Under the pieces are notes generated by a model that saw only the letters and a list, made by a program, of their open reading frames with translations, was not told where the DNA came from and ran no database searches. The position numbers were made by a program, and so were the translations under genes. From Colivivens sp964537205 (lineage in GTDB: Bacteria > Bacteroidota > Bacteroidia > Bacteroidales > Bacteroidaceae), in NCBI GenBank assembly GCA_964537205.1, contig CAZHZH010000007.1, positions 1-51,075 on the forward strand: a stretch of DNA of 51,075 nt, given 5' to 3'. Below, one piece after another: positions 8,514 to 17,571 of the stretch (within the stretch, counting starts at the first letter, position 1; every line of letters begins with the position of its first letter).

Positions 8514-11500
8514 TTATTTCTGTACTGCGACTGTCGCTGTTTCATCATCGTTTGTTTGTTCTTTGATTCTGTGACCAAGAACGAGGTAGGCGGTAGGAGC
8601 AGCGATGAAGAGTGATGAGCATGTTCCGAAGATCACACCGAGAATCATTGCGAACGAGAAGCTTCGTATGCTGTCGCCTCCGAAGATAAATATACAGAGC
8701 AGCACGATGAGTGTACTGAATGATGTATTGATGGTTCGGGAGAGTGTTACGTTCAATGACTGGTTGAACAGGGTTTGTCTGTCGCGATTCGGGTAGAGCC
8801 TCAACTCTTCACGTATACGGTCGAAGATGACCACCTTGTCATTAATAGAGTAACCGATTACCGTAAGGATGGCTCCGATGAACGTCTGGTCGATTTCGAG
8901 CGAGAATCCTATCCATCCGTAACAGAGCGAGTAGACTCCCATGATGAGTATCGTGTCGACAGCAAGGGCCACTACTGAGCCTATTGAGAAGGCAACGTTT
9001 CTGAATCGTACCAAGATATAAAGGAATATGGCTATCAAGGCTAAGATGACAGACCATATAGCCCCGTAGGTAATGTCTTCCGCTATGGAAGGTCCCACTT
9101 TCTGTGAACTGATGATAGAGCCTCCTGCGCGGTCGTCGCGGTCGATGAACTGTTCGAGTGTGACTGACTTGTCGATCATGCCGTTTTCTGTCAGGGTTTC
9201 GTAGATGACCTTTTCGATTTCGGCATCAACTTTTGGTCCGTTGTCGTTGATTCTGTAGTTCGTGGATATACGGACGGTCTTGTTGTCTGTTCCGATAGAG
9301 ATCACCTGGGTCGTTACCTTGCTTGCGTCTTCATCTGTTTCTGACGCCTTTGCCTGGAACTTGTCGGAAAGTACTTTCTGTACGCTTTCCGGTGAAGCTT
9401 CTCTTACGAACTCAACCTTGTAGTTGCGACCGCCAGTGAAGTCGATCGAGCGGCTGAGGCCACGGATTGCCAAAGAGCAGATACTGACAAGGATGAGGAT
9501 GCCGAATATGGTGAACGACTTCTTGTGGTATCCCATGAAGTTGTACTTCGTTCCTTGCATCAAGTTCTTTGAAATCTTTGTCGTGAATGTGAGATCTGTC
9601 CACTTGTCACGGTTGAGGAAGTGTTCGTAGCATATACGGGTCAACCAAACCGCGGTAAAGAATGAGCATACGATACCGATAATCAGTGTTGTTGCGAATC
9701 CCTTGATAGGTCCTGTACCGAAGTAGAAGAGGATCACGCCCGTTATGATTGATGTGAGGTTGGAGTCGAAAATAGCGGAGAAAGCGTTGCTATATCCGGC
9801 CGCAACAGCGTTCTTTAAGTTTTTGCCCGCCTTCAGCTCTTCCTTCGTGCGTTCATATATGAGCACGTTCGCGTCGACCGCCATACCAAGCGTCAGCACC
9901 ATACCGGCTATACCCGACATCGTAAGTGCGGCTTGTAGTGACGTAAGTATTCCGAGGGTGAAGAAGAAGTTGAGCAAGAGGGCGCAGTTGGCAACCATAC
10001 CCGCTCTGAAACCATACATAATGCACATGTATGCCATCAGTATGATGAATGCGATTATGAATGAGATGAAGCCGGCGTTGATTGACTCTTGTCCGAGTGA
10101 AGGACCAACGATGTCTTCTTGTACAATCTGGATAGGCGCAGGCATCTTACCCGACTGGAGGACGTTTGCGAGGTCTTTAGTATCGCTTGTCGTGAAGTTT
10201 CCGGTGATTTGTGTGCTTCCGCCATCAATTTTGTTCTGTACGTTTGGCGCGCTGTATACGACACCGTCGAGTACTATGGCGATACAGTGGTTCACGTTCC
10301 TTTCTGTAAGGGCTGCCCATTTGCGCGCTCCTTCAGAGTTCATTTTCATAGTAACGCAAGGGCGGTTGTTCTGGTCGAACTCGTCCTTCGACTCTGTTAC
10401 GACATCGCCTTCGATTGGGGCGCGTCCGTTCTGGCCTGTCTTGCGGATGGCGTAGAGTGTGAACACCTTGCCAGCTTTGTCTTCCGCCTTAACGCCCCAT
10501 TTGAGTGAGAGGTCGGTAGGGAGTATTTGTTTTGCGAGTTCTCCTGAAATCAATGAATCGATTTCGGCAGTATCTGCTGAGAGGGCGTAACCGACAGCGC
10601 ATCCGCTATTGCCCCTGGTCATTTGGAGGATTGCAAGCAATGGGTTTTCCGCCTTGGCCTTTGCCAATTGTTCGTCGCCAACCTTCTTGCTTGCCTTCTT
10701 CTCGTTAGACGATACCTGTGACAATATGTTTTCTTCTTCCTTCTGGGCTTTTGCTGTGTCTGCCTTCTCTTCGGCGACTTCTTGAGCCGCTATCGTGTCG
10801 TTGTTTGTTGTGGAGTCGTTATCGTCCTCCTCGACAACAGAACCATTACGAAGAGCGGTATTCAACTGATTGAGATAAGGATAGATGACGTCTGCATCGT
10901 ATGTCTCCCAGAACTCAAGGCTTGCGCTTCCTTGAAGGAGCTTGCGCACGCGCTCCGGCTCTTTTATACCAGGAAGCTCTACCATGATACGTCCCGATTG
11001 TCCTTCAACTTTTTGAATGTTTGGCTGTACGACACCGAAACGGTCGATACGGGCGCGTAGAACCAGGAATGAATTGTCTACAGCCGCGTCTACTTCTTCA
11101 CGCAGTACTTTCTCTACCTCGCTGTCTGTACTTGTCGGGGTTATTCTGCCCTTGAGCTTCTGTGTTGCGAAAAGATGTGCCAGGTTCGACCCCGGAGCAT
11201 TCTTCTTATAGGTTTTGACAAACAGTGTGATAAAATCGCTCTGACTTTCATTCGCTTGTTTTTGGGCGTCATTTACCGACTTTACGAATACAGAATCAGT
11301 TTTGTAATCGGCAAGTGCTTTTACTACATCCGGGACTGAAACTTCAAGAATGACGTTCATACCGCCTTTCAGGTCGAGACCAAGCCCGATAGCTGTTTCA
11401 CGACACTGCTTAAGGTTGTACATTCCCAAATAGAATGGATTCGAATTTAGTGAATCCAGGTAAAGTTCTGCTTCGTCCTTGTCCATCTTTGATGCTTTGT

Positions 11501-11597
11501 TGTCCACATAGCTGGTTACAACAGAGAACGACAGATAGAAGATGCAGATAAGTGTTAGCGCAATCGCTAAGAACTTAACAAATCCTTTGTTTTGCAT
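8514..11597 (-). CDS. secDF: Fused protein translocase subunit SecDF
   Basis: Inner-membrane accessory of the Sec translocon that uses the proton gradient to pull preproteins into the periplasm. The 1027 residues are a SecD-SecF fusion, the usual Bacteroidetes arrangement. The SecD half has 'GLDLKGGMNVILEV' near residue 73, 'GRIMVELPGIKEPERV' and a long acidic, Lys/Glu-rich insertion (about 255-315) in the periplasmic P1 region; six membrane segments follow. The SecF half begins with its first helix and 'RSIDFTGGRNYKVEF', then a second six-helix bundle with 'VIGYSINDKVVIFDRIRE'. It has its own promoter-like sequence and a strong terminator, so it is likely monocistronic. Confidence 0.97.
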   Translation of the reverse strand: MQNKGFVKFLAIALTLICIFYLSFSVVTSYVDNKASKMDKDEAELYLDSLNSNPFYLGMYNLKQCRETAIGLGLDLKGGMNVILEVSVPDVVKALADYKTDSVFVKSVNDAQKQANESQSDFITLFVKTYKKNAPGSNLAHLFATQKLKGRITPTSTDSEVEKVLREEVDAAVDNSFLVLRARIDRFGVVQPNIQKVEGQSGRIMVELPGIKEPERVRKLLQGSASLEFWETYDADVIYPYLNQLNTALRNGSVVEEDDNDSTTNNDTIAAQEVAEEKADTAKAQKEEENILSQVSSNEKKASKKVGDEQLAKAKAENPLLAILQMTRGNSGCAVGYALSADTAEIDSLISGELAKQILPTDLSLKWGVKAEDKAGKVFTLYAIRKTGQNGRAPIEGDVVTESKDEFDQNNRPCVTMKMNSEGARKWAALTERNVNHCIAIVLDGVVYSAPNVQNKIDGGSTQITGNFTTSDTKDLANVLQSGKMPAPIQIVQEDIVGPSLGQESINAGFISFIIAFIILMAYMCIMYGFRAGMVANCALLLNFFFTLGILTSLQAALTMSGIAGMVLTLGMAVDANVLIYERTKEELKAGKNLKNAVAAGYSNAFSAIFDSNLTSIITGVILFYFGTGPIKGFATTLIIGIVCSFFTAVWLTRICYEHFLNRDKWTDLTFTTKISKNLMQGTKYNFMGYHKKSFTIFGILILVSICSLAIRGLSRSIDFTGGRNYKVEFVREASPESVQKVLSDKFQAKASETDEDASKVTTQVISIGTDNKTVRISTNYRINDNGPKVDAEIEKVIYETLTENGMIDKSVTLEQFIDRDDRAGGSIISSQKVGPSIAEDITYGAIWSVILALIAIFLYILVRFRNVAFSIGSVVALAVDTILIMGVYSLCYGWIGFSLEIDQTFIGAILTVIGYSINDKVVIFDRIREELRLYPNRDRQTLFNQSLNVTLSRTINTSFSTLIVLLCIFIFGGDSIRSFSFAMILGVIFGTCSSLFIAAPTAYLVLGHRIKEQTNDDETATVAVQK

Positions 11598-11700
11598 TGT
11601 TGATGATAGATAGTTTTATTTATTCTTTTATTTTTGTTTTTAACATCTCATTTCACCACTTTATGATGGCGGCTGTGTTGCATAATGTACAACAATCGTG

Positions 11701-11708
11701 CAAAGATA
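11701..11708 (-). promoter_or_regulatory. Probable -7 element upstream of secDF
   Basis: The minus strand carries TATCTTTG (11708-11701), matching the Bacteroidetes TAnnTTTG element, about 100 bases before the secDF start and just past the stop of the preceding gene. A -33 TTTG at ideal spacing is not evident, so confidence is moderate. Confidence 0.5.
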
Positions 11709-11723
11709 ATGTTTTTTTTAGAG

Positions 11724-12818
11724 TTAATCCATTTCCAGTACGCAAAAAATAGGATAATGGTCGCTTTCGCACACTGTTTTATCTACTTTTGCGCCAAACG
11801 GATTGAAACCATCGCTGATAAGTATGTTGTCAATTCGGAAATACATGCCGTTGCGATTATACGACCAGCCGGGTCCGTTCCCCGAGCGTGTGTATGCGTC
11901 GTTTAACTTTTTCGTCAGCGTTTTATGTGCATAGGATATTGGCGAGTCGTTCAGGTCTCCGCATAGTATTATGTATTTGTTTTGTATCCTGTCAATTAAT
12001 GACGAAAGGGAATCGGCCTGCAGCGCGCGTGCCGCGTTCGCTTTTGCCAGTTTGCCTTCGAGCCACCAGAAGCTGTCGTGTATGTTATATTCTGTTCCCA
12101 GCTCATCGTTGTCGTCTAACGGGTTGGTTCCTTTTATTATTTGCTTGTACATTTGTTTGTCGTCATCGTTGAGCTGGTATGATTCGAGATGGCAGTTGGC
12201 GACTTTTATGGTGTCTGATCCAATTTGTACGTCGTATAGATAGCAGCTTGATGATGGCGTGCCGAATGTTACAAGTTCGAGCGAAAGGACGGGATATTTG
12301 GAGAGGATTGCGCAGTTTGTCTCTGTCGAGTCTCCTACTTCTATGTATGGATATGTGGCGCTAAGTGTGCTGTAGATATGTTCGTTCCTTATATTTGATA
12401 CTTCCTGCAGGCATACGATGTCTGCACTGGAGCCTGTAATGTAGTCCACTATTTCTGTTTGATGCCCGTCGAAGTCATAATTGGCAAACGACAACACGTT
12501 GTATGACATTATCTTGAACGACTTTCCCCTTGGCTCGCCTTGTAGTATGTTTATGGGGCAGTAGTCGCGTATGCTTGCGCCACAGGCAATCAGTCCGGCT
12601 ATACTGATAAGGCATAGTTTCCGTTTTAGCACTATCCAAATGACGATGAAAACGACGGATCCTATAATGAAGCCGGGGAGCAGCATGCCAATGTATGACC
12701 AGTTGGGATATTTGTATGGCGGCAAATAAACCGAGTATGCACAAACAAGCATTGCTCCGGTTGTTAGTATGTTGATGATAGCAAGAACCCAGAAAATGAA
12801 CTTCTTTACCAACTTCAT
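11724..12818 (-). CDS. Membrane-anchored endonuclease/exonuclease/phosphatase family protein
   Basis: EEP-superfamily metal-dependent phosphodiesterase; members cleave nucleic acid, phospholipid or inositol-phosphate bonds, and the substrate here is unknown. The first ~95 residues hold two or three hydrophobic helices (from 'FIFWVLAIINILTTGAMLVC' on), anchoring the enzyme in the inner membrane. The catalytic domain shows 'MSYNVLSFAN', the metal-binding Glu in 'DIVCLQEVSN', 'CGDLNDSPISYAH' with its Asp/Asn pair, and the C-terminal 'SDHYPIF' Asp-His dyad, so it looks active. It is the last gene of an operon behind rhomboid (23-base gap) and the large MG2-type protein. Confidence 0.87.
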   Translation of the reverse strand: MKLVKKFIFWVLAIINILTTGAMLVCAYSVYLPPYKYPNWSYIGMLLPGFIIGSVVFIVIWIVLKRKLCLISIAGLIACGASIRDYCPINILQGEPRGKSFKIMSYNVLSFANYDFDGHQTEIVDYITGSSADIVCLQEVSNIRNEHIYSTLSATYPYIEVGDSTETNCAILSKYPVLSLELVTFGTPSSSCYLYDVQIGSDTIKVANCHLESYQLNDDDKQMYKQIIKGTNPLDDNDELGTEYNIHDSFWWLEGKLAKANAARALQADSLSSLIDRIQNKYIILCGDLNDSPISYAHKTLTKKLNDAYTRSGNGPGWSYNRNGMYFRIDNILISDGFNPFGAKVDKTVCESDHYPIFCVLEMD

Positions 12819-12841
12819 AATATACTCTTGGTCGTCAATTA

Positions 12842-13636
12842 TTATTTACTTGCATCAAAGAGTCGTTTCTTTTCTTCCTCTGTAAGACTCCCGTATCCGT
12901 TCTTGCGAATCTTGTCGAGGATTTTGTCTATTTCGTCGTTTTGCGCTTTCTTCCTTGCGTTGTATTCGTAATCCTTGCTGTGCTCATTCTTGTTGTATCC
13001 GTCCATTCGTGGATGTGTCGAAGTGGTGCGCCATGTCGAATTGTTGAAGAACGATGTCCGACGTGTCGTTTTCTTTCTCCAGTACAGAATCAGGACAAGT
13101 CCGAACAGCATTCCGCCAAGATGGGCGAAGTGTGCGACTCCGTCGACTGATGTCAGCCCTTCAAAGAGTTCGATGGCGGCATAACCAATAACAAAGTATT
13201 TTGCCTTGATGGGAATGGGAATAGGTATGATGAACAGCCTTTCGTTCGGATAGAGCATTCCGAAGGCAAGCAGTATGCCATATATGGCTCCGCTGGCTCC
13301 AAGAGTCATTGAACGTGGATCTATCAATCCCAAGAATTGCCCCAGTTCCTGTATGAATGCGGCGCCAAGTCCGCATACAAAATAGTAAATGAGGAATTTC
13401 TTCCATCCCCAAGTATCTTCAATGATGCGTCCGAACATCCAAAGCGCGAACATGTTGAAGAACAAGTGCATGAATCCTCCATGCATAAACATGTATGTTA
13501 CGAATTGGAATATGTGAAAAAACGGACTTCCAATGAAGTATAACCCGAAAATACTGTTTATGTCGATAAATAACTCTATCAGATATGCTATAATGTTTGC
13601 CGTCAGCAACCATTTCACAGCTTTCGTCATCATCAT
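12842..13636 (-). CDS. Rhomboid family intramembrane serine protease
   Basis: Polytopic membrane protease that cleaves transmembrane segments of other proteins. The catalytic Ser is in GASGAIYG and the His partner in 'VAHFAHLGG'; a Trp-Arg type L1 loop is represented by 'WMFGRIIEDTWGWKKF'. Start chosen at 13636 (MMMTKAVKWLLTANII); an open frame extends to 13750, but that would overlap the end of the upstream gene and add 38 non-rhomboid residues. The hydrophilic, charged C-terminal tail (about 80 residues, with 'RKKAQNDEIDKILDKIRKNG') is typical of Bacteroidetes rhomboids. It lies between the large surface protein and the EEP enzyme. No substrate can be named. Confidence 0.93.
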   Translation of the reverse strand: MMMTKAVKWLLTANIIAYLIELFIDINSIFGLYFIGSPFFHIFQFVTYMFMHGGFMHLFFNMFALWMFGRIIEDTWGWKKFLIYYFVCGLGAAFIQELGQFLGLIDPRSMTLGASGAIYGILLAFGMLYPNERLFIIPIPIPIKAKYFVIGYAAIELFEGLTSVDGVAHFAHLGGMLFGLVLILYWRKKTTRRTSFFNNSTWRTTSTHPRMDGYNKNEHSKDYEYNARKKAQNDEIDKILDKIRKNGYGSLTEEEKKRLFDASK

Positions 13637-13683
13637 AATAATGTGGTTTGGTTTATGTTTGTTATATATTCTGTCTAACGTTT

Positions 13684-16350
13684 TTATTCGTTTATAAGTA
13701 TCTGTCCGTCGTCTGTCATCCCTTCCGCTGATATGTACATTGACGTGCAAGACGAGTTGTTGTAGAACTCGATGGTGGCGCGTCCCCTATTGTCGGTCTT
13801 CACGTTGGGCGCCCAATACAATGTACGCCTAAAGTCCTCTGTAGGCGGAATCACCGAGTAATCATCCATTTCGAACGCTGTCGGAACATTGAATCCTTCG
13901 AAATGGGTGCGTCTGAGTCCTTTTTGCTTGAATCCGAATGTAGGATGTTGGAATACGTAGAAGACTACGGCGTTAAGGCCTTCAAGCCCGGATGTGAGTA
14001 CGTATTTGCTTAGTGAGGTTACGTCGTCTGATATGTACAGGGTTTTGGCTACGTCAAGATAGTCTGGAATGGAAACATTTCCTGTCTTGTTGTTTGAGTC
14101 GTATATTTTCAATCGCATTTTTGCCGATTCGGTAATCCCTGTAATTCCCCAAAATGTATTGTCAACGATCCAGATGATAGGGCGTTCGTGGTATGTCGTG
14201 TGGTCTGACAGTATTGAATAGCTCGTCCTCATTGGGTCGTCGAAGATGATTGTTTCGTAATCGAAGAAAGGGTTCTTGCTTTTCAACCAATCAAAAAAGT
14301 ATGGGGTGTCTTCCCCGTTGTCGGCATACTTGTCAGCATCTTCGTCGCAATCATATTTGATGACCGAGTGCTTTTGTGCGCTTGTTTCGTCGTACCACGA
14401 CACCGTCAAGTCTCCCAACACTCTCCGTACGGCTTGTACCTTTACCGTTGGAAGTACGTGTGTCCGTTTGGTTATCGAAATGTACTCCTCTTCATCATTT
14501 GCCTCATTTATCGGTTTTAGGGTTGACGGGGTGAAGTTCGGGGTTTTCAATGGCTGTACTGCTGCCTCGTATGGATATATATAACGCCTCTCAGGAGAGA
14601 AGTTGCGGTCGATGCAGATGTAATAGTCCTGTGCCTTGTCTTCTTTCTTTGACACCATTTGCAAACTCCAATCTCCTTCAATGTCAGGGACTATATAATT
14701 GTACCTGCCTATGCTGTCGGTTTTAAGCTCGCCCTCGACCACTTCGCCTTTCTTATTGTACATATATGCGCTTATGTCTACGTCGTCGGGCGTGTATTTC
14801 TTCTTTTTCGACTTAACTTGTCCGAACAGGTATAGTTTGTCTTCTATCGGTTGCCTGTTTTGTTGTTCCGTAAGTCCGGCCATGAGCCTGAAGTCGTAGC
14901 GTCTCCATCCTTGAATCATCATAAGCAAGTCGGCCGCCTTGCGATGCCGCTCATCATCCGACTCGAAATAGTACTCAGGGTGTTCTATATATCCCTTGAC
15001 TTCGCTTGACAACAACATCCATGTTTTCATGTTGCCTTCGGCTCCGTTGTTCATCGTTGAAGCGTCCATTGCGGAAAACGAAATAGATGCGTTTGGCTCT
15101 GTCTGCAATCTAAAGCGCACTTTGCAGCAAGGTGTCAGTTTTGTCGTAGTTGAAGTAATCTGTATGCTATCGGATTCTTTTTCTGTCGGACAAATGAAAA
15201 ACAACCTCTCGCTCATGATTTGTCCGTATGAGTCGAACACTGTCAACTGGTTCACCCCCTCGGGCAACACATAACGGTTGAATGAGAGTTCGTGCGATGT
15301 TGTGGCGGTCATCGTATCGCATCTTATTATGGTCCCATTGTGCATCACTACATATCCCAGCAGTCTGCCCTGGATTCCTAATGTGTTGTTTATCGTGGCC
15401 GTTATGTTTATCTCGCCAAGTGTGTTCAGGCGGATAACCGTACCCTCTTTCTTCGCTGTTGGGAGTTCTATTTTACTGACCTTCTTTTTATTGGAAGATT
15501 TGATGGCGGCATAGTATTTCGTCCCTGGTTGAGGCGTCAGCTCAAATATGCCACGTCCCAAACTGTCGGTGGTAATGTCGCATATCTTTTTGTCATTACC
15601 ATCCACAATGGAGCCTGTTGTCTTTATATGTTGTCCGTCCTCATTGCTTGACATGAAGGCGACTTTACTTGTCAGACCCTCAACAAGGTCACCGCCTTCC
15701 GGATAGAACTTTATGGAAACGGCGTGTGTATATGTGTCGATGGTTATGTCGTCTTCATCCTTTCGTGTGTTTGTAAGCCTTTTCTGGTAACTGAAGCGGT
15801 CGATTTCCGGATGGCTGTAATCACCCTCTTTTTTAGGGGTCTTGAAAATCGGGAATATTCTTGAGAAACAAGCGTGTGTTCCCCAATTGGTCATGTAGCG
15901 GGTGTATGCGCGGACTTCGTAGAAGCCGGTTGTTTGAATACTGTCGATCTTGAAGTCGCCTTCCGCCTCCCCATTGGTTATTTTCAATTTCCTCTTGTCG
16001 ACAATGTCGCCCGACGGGTTTACCAATTCTACGTAAAGAACATGGCTTAAGTCGGTCTTCCGTTCTGTGTCGCATCTGGTTATGTATGCCTTGAAACGTA
16101 TATACTCTCCCTTGAAGTAACCTGTATTGTCAAAATGCATGTATACTTTCTCGCCAGGATTATACAAGTTGAAATTCATGGCTTTCTCTATGTAGTCGAT
16201 GATTCGATTTGTGGCTGAGTCAGTTGTGTCAGATTGTTGTGTACCGCTTTGTCTGGCTTCTGCGTATGTCACGCCAAGAAAAAGGCAAAGTACCAGCGGC
16301 AATACTCCACGTAAACATTGGATGTACTTTTTTATTCTATACATTTTCAT
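13684..16350 (-). CDS. Large exported MG2/macroglobulin-like surface protein
   Basis: An 888-residue exported protein with an N-terminal signal peptide (hydrophobic 'GVLPLVLCLFLGVTYAEA') and a long beta-rich body. Near residues 55-170 it has an MG2-type domain ('YNPGEKVYMHFDNTGYF', 'TTGFYEVRAYTRYMTNWG'), the layout of Bacteroidetes proteins annotated as MG2 or Plug-domain proteins related to alpha-2-macroglobulin and TonB-receptor accessory folds. Carboxypeptidase-regulatory-like repeats ('DKKICDITTDSLGRGIFELT', 'YMYNKKGEVVEGELKTDSIGR') follow, and a short beta segment ends the chain. No thioester motif (CxEQ) is visible, so it is not a trapping macroglobulin. It heads the operon with rhomboid and EEP. 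Function unknown; periplasmic or outer-membrane location is inferred. Confidence 0.75.
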   Translation of the reverse strand: MKMYRIKKYIQCLRGVLPLVLCLFLGVTYAEARQSGTQQSDTTDSATNRIIDYIEKAMNFNLYNPGEKVYMHFDNTGYFKGEYIRFKAYITRCDTERKTDLSHVLYVELVNPSGDIVDKRKLKITNGEAEGDFKIDSIQTTGFYEVRAYTRYMTNWGTHACFSRIFPIFKTPKKEGDYSHPEIDRFSYQKRLTNTRKDEDDITIDTYTHAVSIKFYPEGGDLVEGLTSKVAFMSSNEDGQHIKTTGSIVDGNDKKICDITTDSLGRGIFELTPQPGTKYYAAIKSSNKKKVSKIELPTAKKEGTVIRLNTLGEINITATINNTLGIQGRLLGYVVMHNGTIIRCDTMTATTSHELSFNRYVLPEGVNQLTVFDSYGQIMSERLFFICPTEKESDSIQITSTTTKLTPCCKVRFRLQTEPNASISFSAMDASTMNNGAEGNMKTWMLLSSEVKGYIEHPEYYFESDDERHRKAADLLMMIQGWRRYDFRLMAGLTEQQNRQPIEDKLYLFGQVKSKKKKYTPDDVDISAYMYNKKGEVVEGELKTDSIGRYNYIVPDIEGDWSLQMVSKKEDKAQDYYICIDRNFSPERRYIYPYEAAVQPLKTPNFTPSTLKPINEANDEEEYISITKRTHVLPTVKVQAVRRVLGDLTVSWYDETSAQKHSVIKYDCDEDADKYADNGEDTPYFFDWLKSKNPFFDYETIIFDDPMRTSYSILSDHTTYHERPIIWIVDNTFWGITGITESAKMRLKIYDSNNKTGNVSIPDYLDVAKTLYISDDVTSLSKYVLTSGLEGLNAVVFYVFQHPTFGFKQKGLRRTHFEGFNVPTAFEMDDYSVIPPTEDFRRTLYWAPNVKTDNRGRATIEFYNNSSCTSMYISAEGMTDDGQILINE

Positions 16351-16733
16351 ATTTCACTATTATATATCGGAACGACAATTTGTGGATATTGTAACTTTGT
16401 CAAAAGTCCATTCAGACGTTTTGAACTACAAAGATACAAATTTAATCGTAAAACCTAAACTTTCAATCCTTTTTTATGCTTTATTTCGGGGGTCTTAACG
16501 TTTGAGCGCGCCTTTATGTGCAATCAGCTGTTTAGTACGCCAGGGAAAAATGTGGTGAGTGTAATTGCAAGATGAATGATTGGGGATGTTTATAAATGCG
16601 CGCCTTTGTTCTTTGGTTTTGTTGTTGTGCTTTACTATAAATATAAAAGACGCTCAAAAAGAAGAAAAACTCTTATTAGGGATGAAACATAATGAATTAT
16701 TTATTACCTTTGCCAAAATAATTCTATTTTAAA
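16351..16733. promoter_or_regulatory. Divergent intergenic region with two -7 elements
   Basis: 383 bases between divergent units. Minus-strand TATCTTTG (16436-16429) is placed to transcribe the MG2-protein operon; plus-strand TACCTTTG (16705-16712) would start about 15 bases before the acyltransferase ATG at 16734. Neither has a clear -33 TTTG at the ideal distance. Two copies of GCGCGCCTTT occur (16506-16515 and 16599-16608). I see no ORF or stable RNA between them. Confidence 0.5.
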
Positions 16734-17567
16734 ATGGGACAGAACGGAGTTGACTTCAAGGTGGATGTTGACCAGATAATAAAAAGCAAGGCAGGAGATA
16801 AATATAAATATTTCCCGAAGTTTATCATTGGCTGGTTGAAAAAAATCCTCCATCAAGATGAGGTTAATGCCTTCTTGACAGGGCGTGGCGCGGACAAGTT
16901 CGGGCAGGATTTTCTCGATGAGTGTGTCAGATACTTGGAAATGGACTTGAAAATTGAGGGTCTCGACCGACTGCCAAGCAATGAGGGAGGCAAATATTAC
17001 ACTATTGTGTCGAACCACCCGTTGGGCGGGGAGGATGGCGTGGCTTTGGGAAGTATCTTGTGCCACAAGTACGATAGTAAAATCAAATATTTGGTCAATG
17101 ACGTACTTATGAATTTGAAAGGACTTGCCCCATTGTGCATTCCAATAAACAAAACAGGCAGTCAGAGCCGGAATTTCCCGAAAATGGTTGAGGCGGCTTT
17201 TCAGTCGGATGACAATGTGCTTATGTTTCCTGCCGGGCTTTGTTCGCGTAAGCAGAATGGAGTAATAAGGGATTTGCCGTGGAAAAAGACGTTCATAACT
17301 AAAAGTATAGAGTACCAACGTGATGTTATACCGGTTCATTTTTCAGGACAGAATTCCGAACGATTCTATCGAATAGCGAATATATGCAAGGCATTGCACA
17401 TCAAGGTCAATCTTGCCATGTTGTTTTTGGTTGACGAGATGTACAAGAATGTTGGAAAATCATTTACTGTCACCTTTGGAGAGCCAATACCCTGGCAGAC
17501 TTTCGACAAGTCAAAGTCGCATTCCGCATGGGCTCAATGGGTGAAAGACAAAGTATACGAATTATAG
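16734..17567 (+). CDS. Lysophospholipid-type O-acyltransferase, GlsA/OlsA-like (amino-acid lipid synthesis)
   Basis: PlsC-superfamily acyltransferase of 277 residues with the NHPLGGEDG motif (94-102), the HX5D variant of OlsA-like enzymes, and a second block 'VLMFPAGLCSRKQNG' (about 160-175) for acceptor binding. In Bacteroides thetaiotaomicron, the adjacent genes glsB and glsA encode the N- and O-acyltransferases that make glycine lipids; OlsB/OlsA do the same for ornithine lipids. Here this gene and the next GNAT-type gene are 4 bases apart, reproducing that pair in the order O-acyltransferase then N-acyltransferase. It would add the second (ester) fatty acid to a monoacylated amino acid at the inner membrane. 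The head-group amino acid is inferred, not visible. Confidence 0.85.
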   Translation: MGQNGVDFKVDVDQIIKSKAGDKYKYFPKFIIGWLKKILHQDEVNAFLTGRGADKFGQDFLDECVRYLEMDLKIEGLDRLPSNEGGKYYTIVSNHPLGGEDGVALGSILCHKYDSKIKYLVNDVLMNLKGLAPLCIPINKTGSQSRNFPKMVEAAFQSDDNVLMFPAGLCSRKQNGVIRDLPWKKTFITKSIEYQRDVIPVHFSGQNSERFYRIANICKALHIKVNLAMLFLVDEMYKNVGKSFTVTFGEPIPWQTFDKSKSHSAWAQWVKDKVYEL

Positions 17568-17571
17568 ATCT

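Noticed and set aside
9745..10455. 236-residue plus-strand open frame inside secDF
   Set aside because: Antisense to conserved SecD sequence; composition is that of a shadow frame.
16704..17339. 211-residue minus-strand open frame over the acyltransferase
   Set aside because: The plus strand encodes a clear NHPLGGEDG acyltransferase; the antisense frame has no support.
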